DNA of 64,000 nucleotides from Caecitellus pseudoparvulus (Eukaryota; Bigyra: Bicosoecida), in NCBI GenBank assembly GCA_965644315.1, contig CBFFRQ010000088.1, positions 124,001-188,000 on the forward strand, written 5' to 3'. This document shows, piece after piece, positions 31,901 to 42,731 of the stretch. Position numbers and translations under genes: made by a program. Each line of letters begins with the position of its first letter. Position 1 is the stretch's first letter. The notes below the pieces were generated by a model. The model ran no database searches and was not told the origin of the DNA. It saw only the letters and a list, made by a program, of their open reading frames with translations.

Positions 31901-32865
31901 GCCTGAGCCCTCGTGAATGCCCAGCAAGCGGCCAGTCTTCGTGCACCGCACTGAGAGCGCGCTGCCCACGACCATGGGCGCTGCAGGGTCGGCGCCTGGG
32001 GCAGGCAGGAGCTCCCACACCTCTCGCGACCGCCCCGTGCCTGTGCCGGCCAGCGCAGCCCCGCGCAGGTCCATAGCCGATGCGTCCTCAGAGGCGGAGG
32101 CGCTGTCATCCCCCACTGCTTGCACGCTGCTGTCCAAGACGCTCAGCTCATCAGGGTCCCGCGGCATGGTGGCGGAGGAGACGGAGGCGCCACTGAAGCT
32201 GCGGCCGTGTTCGAAGGAGCTGCTGCCGCCCCCCGTGGCGGCAGAGAGGAAGTGAGAAGGCTCATGCAGGTTGCGAATGAGTACTTGGGCGCCGAAGTGC
32301 AGCACCGCGGGGTCCAGGGCCTGGTGGGGGGGAGGGGGGCGCGTGGCGGCTTGAGCAGCTGCGCCAGCCTTGCCTTCCGCATGTGCAGCGCTGGAGGGCT
32401 GAGGGGCAGTGCCCCGGGCCCTTCGAACCCTGACGCGCTGAGCACCTGCCGCTTCGGTGGCTTGCACAGTCGTGGCGCCTCCCAGCTCGGCCAGCAGGTA
32501 GGAGTCCTCCAGCTCCCCGGCAATGGCGGCGAGCAACGGCGCCAGCCCGCCCATGTCCTTCGCCACCAGCTGCATGAATGCAGAGTCAGTCAAGGCCTCC
32601 TTTCCTGGAACAGAGTGCCCTTTCAACAAGTTCAGGATGCGTGCGAGGTTCGCCTGGGGCAGGCAGCGTGCAGCGTGAGCGTGTGGCGGCAGGCGCACTG
32701 CGGCTTTTGAGTTGGTGCTGTGCACCGTACCGTTGGAAGGCGCTGTGCTTCGTCTGGCCGCGCGGAAAACAGCCCAGCGCAGTGCTCCACAAAGTCTTCA
32801 TCGGCCAGGTCCAGGGACGACAGCAAAGCCTGCACGAGCCGACTGCGGCCTCCCTGGGCTGCCAT
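28994..32865 (-). CDS. TUBGCP2: Gamma-tubulin complex component 2 (GCP2/Spc97 family)
   Basis: 1,264 residues from exons 32865-32731 and 32653-28994; intron 77 nt, phase 0. GCPs form the gamma-tubulin small complex that nucleates microtubules at basal bodies and spindle poles. The GRIP1 part is at about residue 500 (SLVEDVLDVLLGFPGRYIQ), close to the GCP2 version of this motif. The gamma-tubulin-binding GRIP2 part is at about 970-1080 (KYQLLFRHLFFCRYVERVL; FLQNFIYYCTFEVFEPRWHE; IDEVIRVHCEFLNTGLKECL), the best conserved segment. An N-terminal region of about 450 residues contains a possible beta-trefoil-like segment (LSVRCTKTGRLLGIHEGSG). Longer than the roughly 900 residues usual for GCP2, owing to Ala/Gly/Pro-rich linkers. 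The stop is 25 bp from the convergent kinase stop. Confidence 0.85.
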
Positions 32866-33431
32866 GCCGTGCTGGAAGCCTGGCCTCTCGTCGATGGGCA
32901 CAGCCTCCCGGCCTCGCCAGTTGACAGCTCACGGATCTGCGAGCGGGGTGGCCGTGCTCGCATGGTATGACCACGCAAGCCTGGCAGTGATGTGCGGGTG
33001 GGGTGATTTGGCACGCGAAGCTCGTACCCTGTGCTGCCGAGTGATTCCTTGTCCAGGCGCTCTATCATGTGGGACAACGAATGCAGGTGTCGCGAGGTGT
33101 CACCACAAAATCCACACGCTACACATGCAGACACACGATACAGAAAGCATGCATGTCCTTGAAAGCGTGTGGATTGGTGGCTGAGGCCGTTGGTAAAGCC
33201 CGGCGCGCGCAGTGTGAGGAGTTGACGAGAAACGCGCGGAAGCAAGTCACTAGGCCGCCAGCTCTGGCGACTTTGGCAGGCGTGCCAAGTGGCAAAGCGG
33301 GAGGGTACCTACATTCACCACTTTGCGGTCGTAGTTCCTGAGCATTGTAGGGTCCTGACGGGCACTGTCAGGGCGCGGCACGTTGTGCTCTGGCGCAAGC
33401 TGCTCTGGGGCAAGGAGCAGGGGAGCACGCC
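32866..33431. promoter_or_regulatory. Divergent intergenic region between GCP2 and EF-hand gene
   Basis: 566 bp between the two starts. Base composition is less GC-rich than in the genes. Short frames on both strands show no protein character, and I see no repeat or RNA gene. Confidence 0.4.
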
Positions 33432-36179
33432 ATGGGCGCCACAGTCTCCGGCATGTTGTTCCCCACACGGGTTCACTTTGAGGAGCTGCGTTTTCCCTTC
33501 GCCCAAGGCCTGGTGGGCAGCGTGAGGCGCAAGTGTAGCGAGCTGCAGGTTCCGATTGAGAGCCTGCGAGTGTCGCGGCGGGAGTTCTTCGAGTACTTCG
33601 TCGATAGCGCTGGCATTGCGGTCAGCGGGAAGCTTCGACAGCTTCCCCTGGAAGTATTTCGTGCCTTTGATCCACAGCGCAGCGGCAGCGTGCCCCTGGC
33701 TCCCATCGTCTTCCTCTGTGTGCTGTTCTCCAGCCCTCCTGACGCTGAGAAGACTGTCCCTGACTCGGCTCGGGCCTCGGGCGTGTTTGCCCTTGCCTGC
33801 GGTGGTGCAGGGAAACTCAGTTTACATCACATGCATAGCCTGTGGCGGGTGGCTGTGCGCGCTGCGCTCAGTGTTGGGTTGGTGAAGCGCCCGCCAGAGC
33901 CTGGGGAGCTGGCCACCTGCGCCAAGAGCTTGGTGCAGGCTGTGCGCCGGCAAGCTGGAGCGCAGACGGCATCAGCCTATGCAGCTGCCTTTGCAGAAAC
34001 AGTCAGCAGGCCAGAGTGGCAGCATGAGTGGTTGACGCGCTTCCGTATGGGGCTGGCGCAGTACTCGACCAAGACTGCCGCAGGACAGCCACCCAAGTTT
34101 GACGTTGGTTTTGCCAGCGGTGCCACGCTGAAATACGAGGCAGCCATTGGGTCACGCAGCGCAGCAAGCAAGGTGTTGCACCCAGACCCTAGCGCCTGGC
34201 GCTCCCGTGCGAAAACGAAAAGTGCGGCACCGTCGCGTAAAAGCCAACAGCGGAGTGCCCATGCCGCCTTCAAGCAGTGGAAACAGCGCCAGCGAGCCAA
34301 GCTGCTGACATCCCGTAGGTATCTAAGCCATCTTGTTGTACAGACAGGGCTGCAGCTGCGTCAGGTGCAGGTTCTGTGCAGCAGGTTCGTGGAGGCATCC
34401 AACAGACGCGGCATGTTGAGCTTCCCCGCCTTCAAAGACGTCATGGACGAGCTGTTCCCGGCTTTCGGCTCAACTGGCGCCCTGCGTCAGCTATTTGATG
34501 CATTTGATGTGGACGACAGCGGCATGGTGGACATGCGTGAGTTCGTGGTTGGCGTCGGCAAGCTTGTGACGGGGGACCTGCAGACCAAGCTGCGGATCGT
34601 GTTCGATCTGTTCGACGGAACTGGCACGGGCGTGCTGTCCCTCGACGACCTGCTCAAATTCGTCCAGCACGGATCTGAAGAGGTCATGGAACTGTACCAC
34701 GGCGCTCGGCAGATCGTGAGCAGCATGTCCCCTGACAAACGGAACTCCGTCAGCCTGGCGGACTTTGTGCGCTGCTGCGCGGCAGAGCCGGTGCTGTTCT
34801 CCTGCTTGTCGCACGGGAGAGCTCCACGTGTGTTCCATGCGCTGCAAAGAGTGCATGAAGCGTGTGCGCGGCAGCCGGCGAGTGGGGGGCCCTGGGCACT
34901 GGAGTTGGCCAGCGTGCTGCGGGTGTGGCAGGCGCACGTCGCCCACCAGCAGCTGATACAATCGAACCCAGGCCTGAACTTGGAAGTCATGCGCCAGCAG
35001 GCACATGCCCGCATGGCTCGGGCTCAGCGTGGTGACGCTGCCGCGTGGGCCGAAAAACGTCTCCAGGACGCCAACATGCGCCAGCTGCTGGAGAGGACCC
35101 GGAGCAGCGTCGTCCTGGACACTGAGGCGTATGTCTACGCTGCGCTGGATGAGTGCGAGTTCCTGGGCCTCATGTGTGGGGTGTTCCACATGCCTGTCAG
35201 CGGCGTCTCATGCTCGAGGCACCTGTACGCGGAGCTGTGCGCAGAGTCTGGGAAGGAGGATCTGCCGCTGAGCCGTGCTCTGTACGAAATGGCTTCTTGC
35301 CTGGCGAGGACGCCCGCTGACATCGCGACGACGATCTTCCACTTTGCAGACACCAACCAGGACGGGCGGCTGTCCCAGAGCGAGGTCGCCCGGCTGCTGC
35401 TGCAGCAACAGGCCAAGTTGGATGCCAGCCTGTCTGCCGCGGCGACGCTGCTGGCCCACATGGACCGGGACGCAGACGGCGCGGTCACGTGGCGCGAATT
35501 CTCCACCACCATCAGCGAGCACCCCGAGCTGCTGCACAGCTTTGCAGTGCTCCTGGGCTCGCAGGCGGAACCTGGGGGACCCGTTGGAGCTGCACAAGCG
35601 CAGCCTGCGGACGAGCGTGCCCCCCACGAGCACTGCGAGCCGAAACAGCGCAGCGATGCAGAAGTGGGAGACCATGCATTGGCCTCACCGGCAGGCGTTA
35701 GGGTGGGTGTCACCCCTGCACGAGCCAGCGGTGCATTTGCCGGCTTCAGCCTCTTTGGGGGGGGTGTCGGCGAGCGGCCACACACTGCACCAGGCATGGT
35801 CAGCGAGGCAGTTGACTTTGCACTGCGGCGCGCGGAGTACGAGAGAAACGCTGCGTGGACAGCGCACCAGCTCAAAAGCGGTCGGCGACGCGCACAGGCA
35901 TTGAGCCAGGCATGCCGTAAGAACGCTCTGCCCCTCATAGGCGCCATTGCAACGACCCAGGTCGAAACCAAGCGCCTGGCGGACACGGCCGGCCGCGAAA
36001 AGGCTGCACGAGAGCGGATCACGAGTGTCCTGCCGGAGCACTGCAGCGCGTGGGTGGCCGAGCACCGAGGGGTCAGCGGCCGGGCGCGGCAGCAGGCGCC
36101 CCGCAGGGCCCGCGTGCGTCGGCGGTCGTCCCAGACCCGGCGGTCGGCTGCCAAGCACAGGGCGCCGCCGCCGACCTAG
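33432..36179 (+). CDS. Large EF-hand calcium-binding protein, predicted N-myristoylated
   Basis: 915 residues, single exon. MGATVSGM at the start fits an N-myristoylation signal. Two EF-hand pairs are visible. The first is DVDDSGMVDMRE (about 359-370, canonical) with DGTGTGVLSLDD (about 394, degenerate at positions 3 and 5). The second is DTNQDGRLSQSE (about 640) and DRDADGAVTWRE (about 677), both canonical. Between the pairs is a helical region (about 480-600; MRQQAHARMARAQRGDAAAW). The last 200 residues are basic and disordered (RRRSSQTRRSAAKHR). The N-terminal 300 residues have a calcineurin-B-like rhythm without calcium ligands. No catalytic domain is seen. The arrangement recalls flagellar and cytoskeletal calcium sensors, but no family can be named. 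Confidence 0.75.
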   Translation: MGATVSGMLFPTRVHFEELRFPFAQGLVGSVRRKCSELQVPIESLRVSRREFFEYFVDSAGIAVSGKLRQLPLEVFRAFDPQRSGSVPLAPIVFLCVLFSSPPDAEKTVPDSARASGVFALACGGAGKLSLHHMHSLWRVAVRAALSVGLVKRPPEPGELATCAKSLVQAVRRQAGAQTASAYAAAFAETVSRPEWQHEWLTRFRMGLAQYSTKTAAGQPPKFDVGFASGATLKYEAAIGSRSAASKVLHPDPSAWRSRAKTKSAAPSRKSQQRSAHAAFKQWKQRQRAKLLTSRRYLSHLVVQTGLQLRQVQVLCSRFVEASNRRGMLSFPAFKDVMDELFPAFGSTGALRQLFDAFDVDDSGMVDMREFVVGVGKLVTGDLQTKLRIVFDLFDGTGTGVLSLDDLLKFVQHGSEEVMELYHGARQIVSSMSPDKRNSVSLADFVRCCAAEPVLFSCLSHGRAPRVFHALQRVHEACARQPASGGPWALELASVLRVWQAHVAHQQLIQSNPGLNLEVMRQQAHARMARAQRGDAAAWAEKRLQDANMRQLLERTRSSVVLDTEAYVYAALDECEFLGLMCGVFHMPVSGVSCSRHLYAELCAESGKEDLPLSRALYEMASCLARTPADIATTIFHFADTNQDGRLSQSEVARLLLQQQAKLDASLSAAATLLAHMDRDADGAVTWREFSTTISEHPELLHSFAVLLGSQAEPGGPVGAAQAQPADERAPHEHCEPKQRSDAEVGDHALASPAGVRVGVTPARASGAFAGFSLFGGGVGERPHTAPGMVSEAVDFALRRAEYERNAAWTAHQLKSGRRRAQALSQACRKNALPLIGAIATTQVETKRLADTAGREKAARERITSVLPEHCSAWVAEHRGVSGRARQQAPRRARVRRRSSQTRRSAAKHRAPPPT

Positions 36180-36211
36180 CAGCGGTGCACGTGGCCACTG
36201 CGACCTGGCGC

Positions 36212-38024
36212 TCAGGAGCCCCCGCCACCCAGGGACTCCTGCATGGCGATGCGGAGCAGCTCCTCCTCCGTCAAGGCATCCTCGTGTCCGCCGCCATGCC
36301 CCCCCTGCGAGCCCAGGATGGCCGCCAGCGTCGCCTCGTCCACGGCGCCTGACCCCTGCAAGCTTGCCGCGATGGCAGCAGATATGGAGTCCTGCTCGGC
36401 TGAAGTCTGGCCGCCGGCAGTGGACGCGGCCAGGGCAGCGGCGAGCTCCGGGTCAGCAGCAGCTGTGGGCGACACGCCGCCAGCTGCAGCCTCCGACGCC
36501 CGGATGGCAGCCTCCAAGTCTGCCGCCTCCTTCGCGGCGGCTTGGTCCGCCACGTGCTGCAGGAGGGCCTGCTGCGTGGCTGCAACTTCCGAGTCCGCCA
36601 CCACTGAGGCAGTGATGGAGGCGTCCACCGCCTGGGAGTCCTCCTCTAGACTTGCCCGCAGCGCCGCGTCGATGCTGGTGTCTGTGTCGGCATACGCCTC
36701 GCGGGAGGCGGCGAGGACGGAGGCGATTTCGCGCGCCGACGCGCTCTGTGCTGCCGTGGCGGCTGTGGCAGGCGCATTGCGGAGGCGCGCCACGCGCAGC
36801 ATCTCCTCCTCCCGCTTGCCCACTGCCTGCGTCACGTGGGCCTCTGCGAAGCCGGGGCCGACGATGCTGTCGTAGTGCCCACCCCCATAGTACGACAGGC
36901 GCATGGGGGTGCGCCCCGTCCTCACGCCGTGCATGGTCTTCAGCACCCGGGCGCCGGCCTTGGCATCTGCCACCCAGATCTCCACAGGCCGGTCGTACAC
37001 CTCTGACAGTGCCTGCAGCTCGGGGTCGTCGCCCCACGTGCCGTCCTTGCGCAGGTTGGCAATGTACGCGTCGTAGTCATCAGCGATCCAGCCGGCGAAG
37101 TACGCCCGCTCGATGAGCATGTACGAGGCAGCTGCCTGGCGCACGACGTCGTGGTGCTCGTCGCTGCCGTACACCTGGTGGGCCACGGAGCGGAACATGC
37201 AGTTGCCGTCGCCGCTGACTGGCGTCAGGCGCAGGCCCTTGCTGGCCAGGGCGTCCTTGTAGCGGCTGTACATGCTGCTGGCGATGGCGACAGCGCGCTT
37301 GCGGGAAGCCCGCCGCCAGTAGAAGTAGGCGGGGGGGCGGAAGGGGCGAGGACGGCGGAGGCGGTGGCCGAAGGGCTGGAAACGGGAGATCTCCCTGCCG
37401 CTCTTGGGGTCTTGGAAGGTGGCGTCACGGTCAATCCACTCGTCCAGGGACGCGGCAAAGCCCCTGAAGTGCACCTTCACCTGTGTCTCGCTTGTGTCCA
37501 CGATGGTGCCCTCCAGCCACCGCAGCACCTTGGGGTGTGAGTCCCACACGTCCACTTTGTGCCCCTTCTCCAGCTTGCCGCCACTCACGAAGATCTTCGT
37601 CTGGTGCTCCGCGATGCGGGAGCTGTCCAGGGGCACCCACTCGTCGTAGTGGCTGTCCCAGTACGTGTAGTGCACGAAAGCTGACCCAGCTTCGATCTGC
37701 GCAGCATGGCGATTCAGTGCTGCATGCACTACCGGTACGGCACAGGAAGGCCGCCCAGGCAGTCGCACCTCTTCAGCACGAGCTTCATACCAAATGCCGT
37801 GCTTGTCCTGGACGTCGATCATCTGCTTCCGGCGCACTGCCACCGGAAGGGATTCGTCGTCAGTGGCTGGGCCTGCGTTTCGATGCGAAACGTGGACGGT
37901 GCCGCCATGCTCGTGCGGGGGTGGGGCTGCTCCCCGGCGTTGCTGCAGGTCTGCCTGACGTGTACAACTATGATACGGAGTGCTTGAGGACAGTGGCCAC
38001 CTCACCATTTGCCTCAGCTGCCAT
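36212..38024 (-). CDS. OTU-family deubiquitinase with Tudor/chromo-like repeats and UIM-like motifs
   Basis: 535 residues from exons 38024-38006 (19 nt), 37872-37769 and 37696-36212; introns of 133 nt (phase 1) and 72 nt (phase 0). OTU proteases cut ubiquitin chains. The catalytic Asp-Gly-Asn-Cys motif is SGDGNCMFRSVAHQVYGS (about 195-212), and the catalytic histidine lies in SYYGGGHYDSIV (about 316-327), as in OTUD5/OTUD3-type enzymes. Before it lie two Tudor-knot or MBT-like units (FVHYTYWDSHYDEWVPLDS and VKVHFRGFAASLDEWIDRD). After it are several UIM-like helices, the last being LTEEELLRIAMQESLGG at the C-terminus, with more divergent ones (DAALRASLEED, EAAIRASEAAAG, AAIAASLQGSG). The first exon (MAAEAN) is very short; the splice phases support it. 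Confidence 0.85.
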
Positions 38025-38626
38025 GTCGTCCTGTGCTTGGGCTTGCTCTGAGCTCGTTCCTTGGCGTGGTCACGAGGCGGCAACAACTGCTTGCGCCAAG
38101 TCTGCTGAGCAGCAGCGTGTGGTGCAGGGAGGGTTGAGGGGGGTGGAAATAAGAAGTACTGCTGGGAGATGTTTTGTCAGCCGTTTGCTAGGGAGGCCTT
38201 TGTCTCGCCTCCGCAAGCTACACATATGTGTTAATGTGTGCGTGTGACCTTCTTGCCTTTGTCCTCGCTCACGTAGCCGCAACAAGCAGGTGCACCGAGA
38301 CAAAAGAAAAGAGGCAAGCATATTCCGCGAATGCAGATGCCAAGTATTGACAGACACGTTCATCACGCCCTCTCTGCGCTGACAGCGCCTTGCTGGTCGC
38401 TTGCGCAGGCGTGCAGTTTCGAGCATTGTCGCTGTCCGCACGGCAGCCTCCTGCCTGACACCTGACGGCCCCAGTAGGCGCAGTGACCACTGCACGACAG
38501 CCAGAGTGCCCACTTCACCCCAGCAGTCAGCAGCAGAGTCATGGTGAGCTGGGCAACGCGTGAAGAAACCGACTTGTCATCGCACGCGGCGCCACACTCG
38601 TGTTGCAGGCTGCTCGTGGACGGTCG
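38025..38626. promoter_or_regulatory. Divergent intergenic region between OTU and CFAP100 genes
   Basis: 602 bp, the longest non-coding stretch of the window. It should contain both promoters. It is less GC-rich than the flanking genes (for example around 38140-38300). I see no repeat, RNA gene or named element. Confidence 0.4.
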
Positions 38627-40342
38627 ATGGCCGCAGCTGGGCGCGCAGTGGTGAGCGAGTCGAAGGAGAAGAATCCATTCACGCTGCCTTCGGATGAAGA
38701 CATGTTCCTGAGCCGGGAGCGCAGCAGGGCGGCAGACATGGAGGTGAGTGTTTCGTCTGCGTTTCGCCATGCACTGTCAGAGCCCTGCACCGCGCCGCGG
38801 CGCCGGGAGTGCAGAAGCGGCGGAAAGCTGGGAGGAGCAAGGTGTGGGAGCGTATCCAGCAGCCGAAGGAGGGCATGATCCGGCAGCTGCGCAGCGAGGC
38901 TGCCCCGTCCATGGACGAGGAGGCCAAGGAGAAGGTGGCCCGCACGCAGAGCTTGGTGGCAGCGGCGACGGCAGCCATGACCAGCACGCAGCGCCGGGAG
39001 CGGGAGCAGCTGACGTCCTTCATCAGCAAGAAGCGGGAGATGTTCCTGCTGCAGATGGCGCTGGACACGAAGCGGGAGGAGATCCAGAAGCTGGAGCACA
39101 AGGCGCAGATGAAGGAGGAGGCGCTGAAGAAGTCGGAGCTGATGCTGGAGGAGGACGCCATCCGCTTCGACGCGTTCTTGAAGGAGAACGACCGCCTGGC
39201 GCACAGCGCGATGAAGGCGGCGGAGGAAGCCACGAAGAAGAAGCAGAGCATGCAGCAGGAGATCAAGAAGCTGAAGTACCAGATCCAGGCCATCAAGGGC
39301 GAGAACGCCAAGAACGAGGACACGCTGAAGGAGTGGAAGGGCTACCAGCGCTTCCTGGACGACCTGACGGACCAGGCAGACCCCGAGTGGAAGGGGCAGC
39401 AGCTGGCCGTGAAGCGGCGCCGGCAGCAAGCCCGCAAGGAGGCCAAGTGGGCCCAGGACCACGAGCAGTGGGAGGCGGCTCGTGAGGCCAAGCGGGCAGA
39501 AATCGAAGCGGAGGAGGCCGCGCGCAAGGAGCAGTGCCGCCGCACGGGGAAGATGTACCGGCCCCCTGACATCGAGGCGGTGCTGGACGACATCTTCGTC
39601 GGCTGGCCTGAGCCCGCCATCACGGACGAGGCCTTTGCCACGGAGAGCAGCGGCGAGGACCTGCCCATGTACTTCACGCAGCCGCAGCAGCTGCTGCAGC
39701 TGTTCGCAGACAAGGAGGAGCGCAACCTGTTCCTCATCACCAACAAGCAGGAGATCGAGCACCAGCTGGAGGAGCTGCGGCAGGAGTACCGGGACACGCA
39801 GGCAGCCATGGAGCGGCAGACACGGGCGCTGGAGGAGAGCAAGGCGCGCCTGCAGGAGCGCATTGCGGCGGAGGAGGAGAAGATGGCGGCGCTGTCTGAT
39901 GGATTGAAGGGGGGCGGGGAGGGCGACGAGTCGCAGGTGCTGCTGGCGCGCCTGGAGCAGCGCATCGCCGACGTGTACGAGCTGTGCGGGGGGGGACTTG
40001 ACGTCCAAGCCGGGGCCCATCTCCATGCTCACGCGGCTGGAGGGCAACCTGGAGACGCTGCTGGCGAAGATGTCGGGCTTGCCGCCCGAGTACGTGAAGG
40101 AGAAGGAGAAGGCCATGGAGGACGAACGGCGGAAGGTGCTGCGGGTGGAGAAGGCGGCAGCCGACGCCGCCGACGTCCAGCGCCGCCTGGAGAACAGCAT
40201 CCGCCGCTCCCAGGAACCCGTCAAGCGGCGCACTGGCAAGCCCCTCATGGAGCGCTCCCGCCCCGTCCGCAAGCGCAAGCAGGAAGAGCGCGTCGACCCA
40301 GACAAGCTCCGAGAGCTCGCAGACATGAAGTACTTTGTGTAG
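38627..40342 (+). CDS. CFAP100: CFAP100/CCDC37 (MIA1)-like ciliary coiled-coil protein, with a one-base frame break
   Basis: Exon 1 is 38627-38743; the 71-nt intron 38744-38814 is phase 0; exon 2 runs from 38815 to the stop at 40342. CFAP100 and CFAP73 form the modifier-of-inner-arms complex at the base of inner dynein arm f. The N-terminus KNPFTLPSDEDMFLSRERSR matches the NPF.LP.D.D.F start of CCDC37. A DUF4200-type coiled coil follows (TSFISKKREMFLLQMALDTK; IRFDAFLKENDRLAHSAMKA; IKKLKYQIQAIKGENAKNED). At 39988-39995 a run of eight G shifts the frame by one: before it the frame reads VYELCGG, after it the continuation (SKPGPISMLTRLEGNLETLL) is in the next frame and runs to a sensible end. 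One base fewer would give a continuous protein of about 547 residues, near family size. An indel error in the run is more likely than a true pseudogene, because both sides are well conserved. Confidence 0.85.
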
Positions 40343-40421
40343 ACACGCCCGCCACGGGGGGGAGGGCGCGTGGACCGCTGCTTTGCAATGTATCTGCTTG
40401 ACAAGACGGCGGCGAGCCGGG

Positions 40422-42267
40422 TCAGATTTCCATCAGGGCTTCGTCCTTGTTGTACTGCACGCCGTGCTTGTCCAGCCACTCCTCCATCATGTCCATGAGC
40501 CAGGACATCTTGTCCCCCAGGCCCACCTCGGGGTCCTCCCACTTGCCCAGTGCCACGTGCGCGAACGCCTCCACGCACTCGTTGAAATCCAGCTCATCCA
40601 GGCCCTCCACTGCGAGGTCCCCCACGGCACCGCCCTCGTCCTCGCTCTGTGCCAGCATGAAAGCGAGGGAAGCCTCTGCCCGTGTCAGCACGTCCGAGTC
40701 AGCGCCTTGGCCCACGGCTGGCGCCGCCTGTTTCCGCGCCAGCGCCTTGTTGGCGGGCTGCTCCGGCTCGGCCTCCTCCTGCTGCTCCATGATGCCAATT
40801 GCCTCCAGCATGGTGAAGAAGGCGTCCTGGGTCATGCTGAGGCTGTCCACGTCGTGTGCGCCGCCTGCACCTGCTGCTGCCGGCGCGGCGCCTTCCTCGT
40901 CCGAGGCGTCCTCGTCCACGTCCGCGAAAGTCGAGAAGAGGGCCTTCATCGCAGGCGTGCCCCGCACAATGTTAGGCATCACGTCGGCTGACTTGAGCAG
41001 CGCGCGCACCGTGGAGGAAGAGGTGGTCTTGTCCGCGACGGGCATGAGGAACATGTCCAGGAGGCGCTCCACCATTTCCGCACGCAGCACCAGGTCCATG
41101 CCAGTGGCACCCGCGTCCTGGGCCGTCGAGAAGGCCAGCTCTGCAGCGCACAGCAACATGGCTTCGATGAAGGCCGCTCGAGAGAGGCCCATGCCGGGCT
41201 TCCGGCGCCCTTTGCGCTTGCCGGTGATGGCGTACACGAACAGCTGCTGGGGCATGATGGAGGACAGCTGTATGCCGGCGTCGATGATGAGGCAGGAAAA
41301 CTCGTTCGCGCTCATGTTGTAGTTGTGGGGCCCCTTCTCCTCGCCCCCCAGCAGGTTGGAGTAGTACCGGAACAAGTCCCGCAGCGGCTGGTAGTACTTG
41401 AGCAGGAGATCGTGCAGCTTCAGCTTCTCCACCTCCCGCCCGCCCTGCGGCAGCAGATCCAGGCTCCAGTGCAGCTGTTTCCAGTCCCGGCTGAACAACT
41501 CCGTCACTTCGTCACCCCCCGCCTCCAGCAGCGCCGCAGCCTGTTCCTCCAAAGCCGCCTTGCGCTTCATCGCAGCCACGCGCTTGGCTTCCTCCTGAAT
41601 GGCCCGCTCCCTGGCCTCGGCGTCCAGCACACGCCTGCGGCGGTGCCCAGCGACGGGACTGTACCCAAACGCCTCATTGTGCCAGTCGCTCGTTCCGAAC
41701 TCCATTCTGTCGCCGTGCTGGAGCTGGGTGGTGAACTGGACGTGCACCGTGTCTCCGTCTGCAATGGAGGGAGGGCGTGAAGCAGCAGTGTTGAAGCGCG
41801 CCTGCAGGCGCGTGCGGCTGCTGCGCACCATGCAGGACGTCATGGATGATCGTGGACGGCTTCAAGCACGGCCCTGTGTCCTGGTACGCCAGAGTGGGCG
41901 GAGCAAGGTGCTTCCCGAGTCAACGCGCGGCATGCACAGCGCCAGCCGCACCCTCGTCTTCCATGTGTCTTGTGAGTGCACTGCATGAGGTGCAAAGTGG
42001 CCTATTCTGCTCGCTGCCAGTTCGCGGCACCTGCGCGTGCCCCCCGGCGTCCACTGCGAGCGCGCGCGCGTTGGGAGTTGCGAGCCTGCGTTTCGCGCGA
42101 AACCACGCCGCCTCCCGAGGCCGTACCTGCGCGAACCGAGCTCGCACAGCCAAAGACAACCACTTGATGGTCTGGTTGCCCTCCCCAACAGCCTGGGTGT
42201 ACTTGAACTCGGCTGTGGCGCCAGGCGTTGAGCTGTCGGGGTAGTGCACGATGACCTTCAGCTTCAT
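40422..42267 (-). CDS. Conserved-looking protein of unknown function
   Basis: 509 residues from exons 42267-42127, 41880-41829 and 41758-40422; introns of 246 nt (42126-41881, phase 0) and 70 nt (41828-41759, phase 1). The N-terminus MKLKVIVHYPDSS ... GNQTIKWLSLAVRARFAQ reads as a small beta-grasp-like unit. A second beta-rich segment follows (DGDTVHVQFTTQLQHGDRME), then a charged helix (RERAIQEEAKRVAAMKRKAA) and a helical body (LLLKYYQPLRDLFRYYSNLL; SANEFSCLIIDAGIQLSSIM; LSRAAFIEAMLLCAAELAF) resembling EF-hand-like helical pairs without calcium loops. An acidic low-complexity stretch lies near 40880-40930. I do not recognise a named family. The neighbour CFAP100 and the absence of catalytic motifs suggest, but do not show, a ciliary structural role. 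Confidence 0.7.
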
Positions 42268-42731
42268 CAAGAGTGTGCAGTGGATGTGTAAACGGAGCTG
42301 ACGTAGCAGGCTCCCTTTGAGCCCCTTGTATGTGGCACTCCTGTGATGGTACTTCGCGGTGTGAGTTGAGGTCCTCAATCTTTTTTCGTTTCACTGGTTG
42401 TTGTCGCACAGCGTGGAGAAATCGCAGGTGCGGCTAAAAGCTTCTGCCCCTCTCGTACTCTACTTCAGGTTTGATCTCACTTTCCTCAGAAATGGATAAA
42501 ATGAGCATGCCACAGGTTTGAAGGCACAACGTCGCTCATGCTCGAATCTCAATTATCTCCCCAGGTTCGTTCAGCAAGCAGTGGGGGCAGTCTTTAGAGC
42601 AGGCGCCGACTGCCAAGCACACACATTCCTGCGCAAGGCCAGGCGCTGACTGCGGCCGCAGCGAAAGGCAGCAAGCGGACGAGCCCTTGACGGAAACTGT
42701 CGTGCACTGTCCTTTGGGCCGCCTCGCCAGC
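42268..42731. promoter_or_regulatory. Divergent intergenic region upstream of the giant gene
   Basis: 464 bp between opposing starts. The segment 42360-42520 is clearly AT-richer than the coding DNA on either side (for example caatcttttttcgtttcact), consistent with a divergent promoter. No named element is seen. Confidence 0.45.

Noticed and set aside
38539-40578. 679-codon open frame antisense to CFAP100
   Set aside because: Leu/Arg/Gln-rich mirror of the charged coiled coil; CFAP100 is supported by its N-terminal motif and splice site.
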